Source: Rhodobacter sp. NTK016B (GTDB lineage: Bacteria > Pseudomonadota > Alphaproteobacteria > Rhodobacterales > Rhodobacteraceae). Taken from it: a stretch of DNA of 64,000 nt. This document shows, one piece after another, positions 7,681 to 14,351 of the stretch. Location: NCBI RefSeq assembly GCF_017303295.1, contig NZ_JAFKOK010000002.1, forward strand, positions 310,001 to 374,000, read 5' to 3'. Both the position numbers and the translations under genes were made by a program. Numbering within the stretch: position 1 is the stretch's first letter; each line of letters starts with the position of its first letter. The notes under the pieces were generated by a model, which saw nothing but the letters and a program-made list of their open reading frames with translations, was not told where the DNA came from and ran no database searches.

Positions 7681-9215
7681 CACTGCCCTTCACCCCGGAA
7701 CAGCCCCTCGCCTCGGCGGGGGACGTGATCAAGCTGGCCGTCATGGCGGTCGGCGGTCAGGGCGGCGGCGTCCTGACCGGCTGGATCGAGGCGCTGGCCC
7801 GCGCGCAGGGCTACGCGGTTCAGGCGACCTCGGTCGCGGGCGTGGCGCAGCGCACCGGCGCGACGATCTATTACATCGAGATGGCGCCCGCCGGGTCGTC
7901 GGCCCCGGTCTTTTCGCTGGCCCCGGCGGCGGGCGACGTGGACGTGGTGATCGCCGCCGAGATGATGGAGGCGGGCCGCGCGATCATGCGGGGCTTCGTT
8001 ACGCCCGACCGCACTACGCTGATCGGTTCGACCCACCGCGCGCTGGCGGTGAGCGAGAAGATGGCGCCGGGGGACGGCATCGCCGACGCGGACGAAGTTC
8101 GTGCGGCGGCCGAGGTCGCGGCGCGCGGGCTGGTGCTGGCGGACTTCGAGGCCGCAGCGCTCGATGTGGGCTCGGTCATCTCGGCCAGCCTGTTTGGCGC
8201 GCTGTCGGGATCGGGCGCCCTGCCCTTCCCGCCCGAGGCCTTCGAGGCCGCGATCCGCGCAGGCGGCAAGGGGGTCGATGCCTCGCTGCGCGCCTTTGCC
8301 GCCGGACGGCAGGCGGCCCTTGCCGGGGTTCAGCCCGCCACGCATCCGATGCCCGGCACTGCCGCTGCCGCTGCCCCAAGCGGCCCCGCCCGGCTGCGCA
8401 AGGCATGGGACGACCTGCAGGCGCGCATCGCGGCGCTTCCCGCCCCGGTGCAGCCGATGGCGCAGGCCGGTCTGCGCAAGGTGGTGGATTTCCAGCATCC
8501 GGCATACGGCGCCGAATATCTCGACCGTCTGGACAAGGCGCTGGCGGTCGACCGGGCCGAGCGGGACTGGACCCTGTCGGTGACGGCCGCGAAATACCTT
8601 GCCAATGCGATGGCCTATGACGACGTGATCCGCGTGGCCGATGCCAAGACCCGGCCCGAACGGCTGGACCGCATCCGCGCCGAGATGGGCGGGGCCGAGG
8701 TCATGCAGCTGACCGAATACACCCATCCCCGCGCCGAAGAGATCGTGAGCCTGCTGCCGCGAGCGCTGAGTCAGGCGATCACCGACCGGCCCCGGCTGAT
8801 GGGCTGGATCGACCGGCGCGTGAACAAGGGACGCAGGCTGCGCACCGACCGACTGCTGCCGTTCCTGCAATTGCACGCGCTGGCGTCGATGCGGCGCTTT
8901 CGTCCGATGAGCCTGCGCCACGCTGAAGAGCGCGCGCATCTGGAAACGTGGTATGCCAGCGCGCTTGCGCGGGCGGGGACGGATTACGATCTGGCCGTCG
9001 CCACACTACAGGCGCGGCGGCTGATCAAGGGTTATTCCGACACCCATGCGCGCGGTCTGGGCAAGTTCGACCGGGTGATGACCGGGATCGCGCGGGTCGA
9101 GGGGCGCGAGGATGCCGCCGACTGGGCGCGCCGCCTGATGACCGCCGCCCTGCAGGACGAAGAAGGCAGTGCGCTGGACGGGACGCTGAAGACCATCGAA
9201 AGCTTCGCCGCCTGA
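7677..9215 (+). CDS. iorB: Indolepyruvate oxidoreductase beta subunit, long form
   Basis: A 512-residue partner of the preceding alpha subunit. The start at 7677 overlaps the iorA stop by four bases; the in-frame ATG at 7581 lies deep inside iorA and is rejected. Residues ~15-190 form the pyruvate oxidoreductase gamma-type domain (KLAVMAVGGQGGGVLTGWI, then SVAGVAQRTGATIYYIEM). The remaining ~300 residues are the helical C-terminal extension typical of long IorB proteins, which classical archaeal IorB (~200 residues) lacks. Together the subunits should form a 2-oxoacid:ferredoxin oxidoreductase acting on an intermediate of the surrounding pathway. Confidence 0.87.
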   Translation: MTLPFTPEQPLASAGDVIKLAVMAVGGQGGGVLTGWIEALARAQGYAVQATSVAGVAQRTGATIYYIEMAPAGSSAPVFSLAPAAGDVDVVIAAEMMEAGRAIMRGFVTPDRTTLIGSTHRALAVSEKMAPGDGIADADEVRAAAEVAARGLVLADFEAAALDVGSVISASLFGALSGSGALPFPPEAFEAAIRAGGKGVDASLRAFAAGRQAALAGVQPATHPMPGTAAAAAPSGPARLRKAWDDLQARIAALPAPVQPMAQAGLRKVVDFQHPAYGAEYLDRLDKALAVDRAERDWTLSVTAAKYLANAMAYDDVIRVADAKTRPERLDRIRAEMGGAEVMQLTEYTHPRAEEIVSLLPRALSQAITDRPRLMGWIDRRVNKGRRLRTDRLLPFLQLHALASMRRFRPMSLRHAEERAHLETWYASALARAGTDYDLAVATLQARRLIKGYSDTHARGLGKFDRVMTGIARVEGREDAADWARRLMTAALQDEEGSALDGTLKTIESFAA

Positions 9216-9224
9216 GCGCCCGGC

Positions 9225-9986
9225 TCAGCGGCCGCCCCGCACCCGCCCGATGCTCAGCGCGCTCTGGCGCAGGATATCGAGCACCCGGTCCAGCCGCGCA
9301 GGGTCGTCGAAGGCGTTGACCGAAGCCGTGGTGGCCAGCACGAAGGGCGTCTGTCCCAGCGCGCCCACCGGCACCGCCACGCCCGCCGCGCCCAGCTCGA
9401 ACTCGTCGCGGGCGATGCAATAGCCCTGCTCGCGCGCGGCCTCAATGGCGGCGCGCAGACGCTCGGGGGCGGTTTCGGTCGCCTCGCTGTAGCGCGGGGC
9501 GGGCCGGGCGGCGAGGGCCGCGTCCAGCACCTCGGGTCCCGAGCGCGCCAGCAGCATCCGTCCGACCGCCGTATGCAGAAGCGGCAGCGTGCTGCCGATC
9601 CCGAAGCCCAGCGTGACACGGGCCGAGGCAGGGGCCGCGCGGTCGACATAGACCGCCTGCAGCCGGTCGCGGGTGGCCAGCGCCACTTCCATGTCCAGCT
9701 CTTCCGCCGCGTGGCGCAGGATGGGCTGCACGACGCGCCCGACCTCCAGCCCGCCCAGATAGCCGCCCGCCAGCGTCAGCACCCGGGGCGCAAGCCGCAG
9801 GCCCGTTTCGCCCTCTTCCAGATACCCACAGCGCGTCAGCGTCAGGCAGAGCCTGCGCACCACGGCGCGGTCCAGCCCGGAGCGCCGCGTGATCTCTGGC
9901 AGGGTCAGGTTCTGCGCGCTCTGCTCGAAACAGGCCAGCACGTCGAGCCCCTTGGCAAGGGTCGCGGCGAAATCGCGATCGCTCAT
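9225..9986 (-). CDS. IclR family transcriptional regulator
   Basis: A 253-residue regulator. Residues ~10-70 form the winged helix-turn-helix (KGLDVLACFEQSAQNLTLPE, then SGLDRAVVRRLCLTL) and the rest is the IclR ligand domain (GFGIGSTLPLLHTAVGRMLLA, in part; RDEFELGAAGVAVPV; ATTASVNAFDDP). It most resembles the PcaR/PobR branch that controls aromatic catabolism. The ATG at 9986 is preferred over an in-frame GTG at 10019 because GGGAG sits upstream of the ATG, and the GTG would place the start within the operator palindromes. It diverges from the Rieske oxygenase operon and probably controls it through the inverted repeats at 10017-10048. Confidence 0.9.
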   Translation of the reverse strand: MSDRDFAATLAKGLDVLACFEQSAQNLTLPEITRRSGLDRAVVRRLCLTLTRCGYLEEGETGLRLAPRVLTLAGGYLGGLEVGRVVQPILRHAAEELDMEVALATRDRLQAVYVDRAAPASARVTLGFGIGSTLPLLHTAVGRMLLARSGPEVLDAALAARPAPRYSEATETAPERLRAAIEAAREQGYCIARDEFELGAAGVAVPVGALGQTPFVLATTASVNAFDDPARLDRVLDILRQSALSIGRVRGGR

Positions 9987-10016
9987 TTGACAGGTCTCCC
10001 GCGCTCTGGCAAAGTT

Positions 10017-10048
10017 CACATATCGCCCACTATGTGCGATTATCGCAC
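10017..10048. promoter_or_regulatory. Overlapping inverted repeats, candidate IclR operator
   Basis: The 86-bp gap between the IclR start and the Rieske gene contains two inverted repeats. CACATA at 10017-10022 pairs with TATGTG at 10031-10036, and GTGCGAT (10034-10040) pairs with ATCGCAC (10042-10048) around a single T. The second is a perfect 15-bp palindrome. Their position between divergent regulator and target operon fits an autoregulated IclR operator. Confidence 0.55.
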
Positions 10049-10072
10049 TTTTCGCAAGGGGAGCCTGATCCT

Positions 10073-10474
10073 ATGCCACCCTCCGACACCGCCGCGGACG
10101 GTTGGGTCCAGATCGCCACCAGCGCCGATCTGGATCGCCCGCGCCCGCTGATCCCCCTGACGCTGCAAGGCCGCAGGCTCGTGCTGTTTCGCGATGAAGA
10201 GGGGCAGCTGGGCCTGATCGGCCGTCATTGTCCGCATCGCGGCGCGGACCTGTGCTATGGTCGGCTGGAAGATAACGGCCTGCGCTGTCCGTTCCACGGC
10301 TGGCATTTCGACCGGACCGGCCAATGCGTCGAACAACCGGCCGAACCCGAAGGCTCGCGCATGCACGAACAGATCCGCGTGCCGATGGTGCCGGTAAAAG
10401 AAGAGAATGGCGCGATCTGGGCGCAGGTGGGCGCGGAACTGGAACGGGCAGCAGCATCGGAGGCAAACGCATGA
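10073..10474 (+). CDS. Small Rieske [2Fe-2S] protein, split-off domain of a ring-hydroxylating oxygenase
   Basis: A 133-residue protein that is essentially one Rieske domain. The cluster ligands are visible as C53-P-H55 and C72-P-F-H75, separated by 16 residues as in Rieske oxygenases. The text around them (VLFRDEEGQLGLIGRHCPHR, YGRLEDNGLRCPFHGWHF, CVEQPAEPEGS) is that of the large subunit of phthalate-dioxygenase-type enzymes rather than of a typical stand-alone Rieske ferredoxin. The start is the ATG at 10073 behind GGGGAG; an in-frame GTG at 10034 falls in the operator. It overlaps the catalytic subunit gene (ATGA). It probably shuttles electrons to, or assembles with, that ligand-less subunit. 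Confidence 0.88.
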   Translation: MPPSDTAADGWVQIATSADLDRPRPLIPLTLQGRRLVLFRDEEGQLGLIGRHCPHRGADLCYGRLEDNGLRCPFHGWHFDRTGQCVEQPAEPEGSRMHEQIRVPMVPVKEENGAIWAQVGAELERAAASEANA

Positions 10475-11691
10475 TCAGCCAGCACCTGAACGACCGGATC
10501 ACCCGCATCGCGCCGGGCACGCCCGCAGGTACGGTGCTGCGCCAATACTGGCAGCCCGCCGCGCTGGTCGATGAACTGGCGCACGGCCCGCTTGTGCCCG
10601 TGAACCTGCTGGGCGAACGGCTGGTTCTGCGGCAGGGCGCGCAGGGGCTGGAGCTGGCGACGCGCGTGGCCTCGCCCGACGAAGCCCCCACGCATTACCC
10701 CGCCTCGGACGCGATCCAGATCGATCCCGATGGCCCGGTTTATCCGACCGAGACCCGCGCGGGCCTGATCTTTGCCTATCTGGGCGACGGGGCGCCGCCG
10801 CCCTTCCCCGCTTTCGACTGTTTCCGCGCGCCCGAAAGCCATGTCTTCGCCTTTAAGGGTCTGTGGGAATGCAACTGGCTGCAGGCGCTGGAAATCGGCA
10901 TCGACCCGGCGCATGCCTCGTTCCTGCACCGGTTTCTCGAAGACGAGGATCCCGCCGACAGCTATGGCAAACAGTTCCGCGACAAGGCGGGCGCGACCGA
11001 CATCCCGATGACGAAGCTGTTGCGCGACTATCCGCGCCCTGAGATCAAGGTCGATGAGACCGATTACGGCCTGAAGATCACCGCGCTCCGACACATGGAA
11101 AACGGTCATACCCATGTCCGTGTCACCAATCAGATCTTCCCCGAGGCGATCTGCATCCCCATGTCGCGCGAGATGACGATCACCCAGTGGCACGTCCCTG
11201 TCGATGACGAGACCTGTTACTGGGTCACCGTCTTTACCAGTTTCGACAAGCCCGTGAACAAGGAGGTCATGCGCGCGCAGCGGCTCAAAGAGCATCGGCT
11301 GCCCGATTACGCGCCGCTGAAGAACCGCCGCAACGATTACCATTACGACCCCGCCGAACAGGCCTCGCTGACCTATACGGGCATGGGGCTGGACATCAAC
11401 GTGCATGACCAGTGGGCGGTCGAGGGCATGGGGGCCATTCAGGACCGCACGCAGGAGCATCTGGGCCGCTCGGACGTGGCGATCATCCGCTATCGGCGGA
11501 TGTTGCGGCGGATGATGGATGCGGTGGAACAGGGCGATTTCTCGGCGCTGCCGATGCATGGCGACGGCGCTGCGGCGATCATGGGCCCCTTGTCGAACGA
11601 CGCCATTGCCGAAACAGCGGATTGGCAGGCCTCCAGCCGCGCCACCGACCGCGCGCGCCGCGTGGCCTGCCCCTGGAACGCGACGGTGTGA
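10471..11691 (+). CDS. Ring-hydroxylating oxygenase catalytic subunit lacking Rieske ligands
   Basis: A 406-residue protein. It begins like a phthalate-dioxygenase-type alpha subunit (residues ~1-50: RIAPGTPAGTVLRQYWQPAA, LLGERLVL). The segment that should hold the Rieske cluster (about residues 53-95) is short and has no CxH or CxxH. The catalytic domain is intact: E141, D145, H148 and H153 fit the E-x3-D-x2-H-x4-H mononuclear iron motif, and conserved blocks continue (VTNQIFPEAICIP, ITQWHVPVDDETCYWVTVF). Electrons must come from another protein, most plausibly the Rieske protein encoded immediately upstream with a four-base overlap. No reductase gene is nearby. Substrate unknown. Confidence 0.85.
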   Translation: MISQHLNDRITRIAPGTPAGTVLRQYWQPAALVDELAHGPLVPVNLLGERLVLRQGAQGLELATRVASPDEAPTHYPASDAIQIDPDGPVYPTETRAGLIFAYLGDGAPPPFPAFDCFRAPESHVFAFKGLWECNWLQALEIGIDPAHASFLHRFLEDEDPADSYGKQFRDKAGATDIPMTKLLRDYPRPEIKVDETDYGLKITALRHMENGHTHVRVTNQIFPEAICIPMSREMTITQWHVPVDDETCYWVTVFTSFDKPVNKEVMRAQRLKEHRLPDYAPLKNRRNDYHYDPAEQASLTYTGMGLDINVHDQWAVEGMGAIQDRTQEHLGRSDVAIIRYRRMLRRMMDAVEQGDFSALPMHGDGAAAIMGPLSNDAIAETADWQASSRATDRARRVACPWNATV

Positions 11692-11693
11692 GC

Positions 11694-13142
11694 ATGGACG
11701 GAGCGATCAAGGGCGCGCTGTTCGAGCGCGGATTGCTGAGCGAGAATCAGGCACGCGCGGGCGCGGAACTGGCCGCGCGCGTGGTCGCCGACGGGTTCGA
11801 AACCGTGCGCGTGCTGTTCGCCGATCAGCACGGCATCCTGCGCGGCAAGACGATTACCGCCCGGACGCTCGGCTCGGCGCTGGCTGCCGGGCTGTCGGTG
11901 CCCTCGACGCTGATCCTGAAGGACACCGCGCATCGCACCGTGTTCGACGTGTGGAAAAACGGCCTGACGCTGGACGGCGTGTCGCTGTCGGGCGCGGGCG
12001 ATCTGCTGCTGGTCCCCGATCCCGGCACCTTTACCCCGCTGCCATGGTCGCCGCATTCCGCCGTCATCCTGTGCGATCTGGCCTATCGCTCGGGCCAGCG
12101 CGTCTCGGTCTCGTCGCGCGGCGTGCTGCGGCGGGCGATGGACGGCCTTGCGCGCACCGGACATGACGCGGTGATGGGGCTGGAGGTCGAATTTCAGGTC
12201 TTCTCGGTCAGCGATGACGGGCTTGCCCACGATCAGGCCACCATGCCGCCCGCGGCGCTCACGACCCGCAACACCACGCAGGGCTGGGCCTTTCTGACCG
12301 AAACACGCTACGGCGCGGTCGAGCCACTGATGGACGAACTGCGCCGCGCGGCCGAGGCGATGGGCCTCGCGCCCCGTTCGATGGAAATCGAGATGGGGCC
12401 CAGCCAGTTCGAATTCACCTTCGATGCCTCGGACCCGATGGTTCAGGCCGACCGCTTCGTGCTGTTCCGCATGATGGTGAAAGAGATCTGCCAGAGGCAG
12501 GGCCTGCATGCCAGCTTCATGCCCAAGCCGCGCGTCGCGAATGCGGTGGCGAATGGCTGGCATATCCATCAATCGCTGGTCTCGCGCGAAACCGGGCACA
12601 ATGTCTTCACCCCGGGCGAAGACGGCACGCCCACGCTCGAAGCCGGGGCGTGGATCGCCGGTCTGCTCGACCACGCGCCTGCCACCTGCCTGCTGACCAA
12701 CCCTACGATCAACGGCTACAAGCGCTTCAGCGCCTTCCAGCTGGCGCCCAACCGCGTGCAATGGGGTACCGACAATCGCGGCGCCATGCTGCGCGCGCTG
12801 TTCCAGCCGGGCGACCCTGCCGCGCGGATCGAGAACCGCGTCGCCGATACCGCTGCCAACCCCTATTACGCGCTGGCCGGGCAGATCCTGTCGGGGCTCG
12901 ACGGTCTCAATCGCGGTGCCACGCCCCCGCCGCCCACGCTGACGCCCTATGCCGAGGATCAGACGCATCTTCCCGCCACGCTGGAGGCCGCCGTTCACGC
13001 ATTCGAGGCCAGCCCGCTTTATGCGCAGACCCTGGGCGAAGATTTCGTGCGATATCTTGCGCATCTCAAACGGGCGGAATGGGCGCGCTACCTGTCCACG
13101 GTGTCGGAATGGGAACAGGCCGAGTATTTCAACCTGTTCTGA
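11694..13142 (+). CDS. Glutamine synthetase-like gamma-glutamyl ligase
   Basis: A 482-residue type-I-like glutamine synthetase relative. Visible blocks are RVLFADQHGILRGK (N-terminal beta-grasp), GLEVEFQVF (metal/ATP site), MEIEMGPSQFEFTF, NGWHIHQS, NPTINGYKRF, NRVQWGTDNRGAMLR and ENRVADTAANPYYALAG. The sequence departs from GlnA in a way usual for ligases that join glutamate to amines rather than ammonia (PuuA, IpuC and aniline-type enzymes). The ATG at 11694 lies three bases after the oxygenase stop; a GTG at 11688 overlapping that stop is the alternative. Co-transcription with a Rieske oxygenase recalls aniline pathways, where the amine is glutamylated before oxygenation. The amine substrate is not identifiable. 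Confidence 0.85.
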   Translation: MDGAIKGALFERGLLSENQARAGAELAARVVADGFETVRVLFADQHGILRGKTITARTLGSALAAGLSVPSTLILKDTAHRTVFDVWKNGLTLDGVSLSGAGDLLLVPDPGTFTPLPWSPHSAVILCDLAYRSGQRVSVSSRGVLRRAMDGLARTGHDAVMGLEVEFQVFSVSDDGLAHDQATMPPAALTTRNTTQGWAFLTETRYGAVEPLMDELRRAAEAMGLAPRSMEIEMGPSQFEFTFDASDPMVQADRFVLFRMMVKEICQRQGLHASFMPKPRVANAVANGWHIHQSLVSRETGHNVFTPGEDGTPTLEAGAWIAGLLDHAPATCLLTNPTINGYKRFSAFQLAPNRVQWGTDNRGAMLRALFQPGDPAARIENRVADTAANPYYALAGQILSGLDGLNRGATPPPPTLTPYAEDQTHLPATLEAAVHAFEASPLYAQTLGEDFVRYLAHLKRAEWARYLSTVSEWEQAEYFNLF

Positions 13143-13152
13143 AAGGCCTGCA

Positions 13153-13809
13153 ATGACCGATCTGCGCATCGAAGGCCTTCCCGTCGCCGGGCGGTTTTTC
13201 GAGGATATCATCGACGGCTATTTCCCCCTGCGCGAAAGCCTGCGTCAGGGACTGCAACGCAATGGCTTCGGCGCAGCGCTGGTGGTGATGTCACATGCGC
13301 CGATCCTGCATCTGCCCGGGGATGACGGGCAGGGTCCGGTGCCGATGCGCTTGCAAGCGGCCCGTGCCGGCGTGTTGCGCTCGTTCCTCGGGCTGGCGGT
13401 GATCGCGGGCAACGACATGCGGCTGGTGGGCGCGGGCGACTGGGTCTGGCCCGGCGCAGCGCATGGCATGACCCCCGACACAAGGCTTGCCGAACCCGCC
13501 TTTCTGCGCGGGATCGGGCTGCTACCCGGGCCGGTGAACGGCGGAGTGTTCGGGCGGGTTCTGCGCGATGAAAGCTCGGGCCTGTCTCTGGGCGCGGGGA
13601 CCGGCTCAGCGGGTGAGCGCTGGGGCTTCACCCGTCTCCCCGGCGGAATCGAGCGGCACGAGGGCCTGCTGGTCGCGCCCGGTTACGCCGACGGAGGCGA
13701 TGGGCCGATGCTGTCGGTGGAAACGGGTATATCCGGGCACGGCTTGGCCTCAACCCTGATGGCGCGGGATCTGGCGGCGGGACGAAACTGGCGGGCGGCC
13801 CCGGCCTAG
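13153..13809 (+). CDS. Hypothetical protein, last gene of the Rieske/ligase operon
   Basis: A 218-residue protein I do not recognise. It has no signal peptide, transmembrane helix or obvious cofactor motif. It opens with RIEGLPVAGRFFEDIIDGYF and has blocks such as HAPILHLPGDDGQGPVPMRL and GIGLLPGPVNGGVFGRVLRD. It follows the ligase stop by ten bases with an AAAGG-type ribosome-binding site, so it belongs to that operon. Base composition matches its neighbours. The last bases of this gene and of mgdD overlap: one CTAG supplies both TAG stops. A role in the same pathway is likely from position; no reaction can be assigned. Confidence 0.75.
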   Translation: MTDLRIEGLPVAGRFFEDIIDGYFPLRESLRQGLQRNGFGAALVVMSHAPILHLPGDDGQGPVPMRLQAARAGVLRSFLGLAVIAGNDMRLVGAGDWVWPGAAHGMTPDTRLAEPAFLRGIGLLPGPVNGGVFGRVLRDESSGLSLGAGTGSAGERWGFTRLPGGIERHEGLLVAPGYADGGDGPMLSVETGISGHGLASTLMARDLAAGRNWRAAPA

Positions 13810-14351
13810 CCCTGCCGCCCGGCGATGGTCTCCAGCGCGTGCCACAGGCTTTCCGCAGCCGAGCGCATGCCCCAGATGCCCAGCCGATCCTCGGCCCGGC
13901 GCAGCACATAGGTGCCCAGATGCTCGATGGTGCTGCGCGTGGCATGGCCGGGGGCGAAGCGCGTCAGGTCGAGATTGACAGCACGTTCAAGGAAACGCTC
14001 AATCGGTTCAGCGCCGCCCGTCGAGCTGATCTCGAACAGCACCCAGCCATCCGTCTGTTCGGTGACCGAGGCACCGGGCGCGCGTTCGCCCAGCATCGCG
14101 GCGGCATCGACCTCGGCGCAGCCCGGCATTTCCACCAGCCATTGTCCCGGCCCCGTCCAGAACGCGGTCAGCCCGTCGGTTTCGTGCCATCTCCCCGGTT
14201 CCGGCAAGGGCAGCGACGGGGGCGGCGTGCCCGTGCGCAAAGCCAGCGAGGCAAGGCCGCAATCGGGCGTTTCGGCCAATGTCAGGGCGCCATGGGTCAC
14301 GCGGCGGGGCGCGGTGGCGCCCAGCGCGCAGAGGGGGGAAAGATCAGTCAC
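13806..14351 (-). CDS. mgdD: N-methylglutamate dehydrogenase, sarcosine oxidase gamma-like subunit
   Basis: A 181-residue SoxG-family protein. It starts with a GTG at 14351 that overlaps the mgdC stop by eight bases; a longer frame to 14672 exists only inside mgdC. Family blocks include FWTGPGQWLVEMPG, TEQTDGWVLFEISSTGG, ERFLERAVNLDL and RSTIEHLGTYVLRR. In heterotetrameric sarcosine oxidase the gamma subunit is structural and GcvT-like. Because it follows mgsABC-gmaS in order, I assign it to N-methylglutamate dehydrogenase, which splits N-methylglutamate into glutamate and a tetrahydrofolate-bound or free C1 unit. Confidence 0.85.
   Translation of the reverse strand: MTDLSPLCALGATAPRRVTHGALTLAETPDCGLASLALRTGTPPPSLPLPEPGRWHETDGLTAFWTGPGQWLVEMPGCAEVDAAAMLGERAPGASVTEQTDGWVLFEISSTGGAEPIERFLERAVNLDLTRFAPGHATRSTIEHLGTYVLRRAEDRLGIWGMRSAAESLWHALETIAGRQG

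Noticed and set aside
11490-13211. A 573-codon minus-strand frame
   Set aside because: Antisense to the GS-like ligase, whose catalytic blocks are clear.
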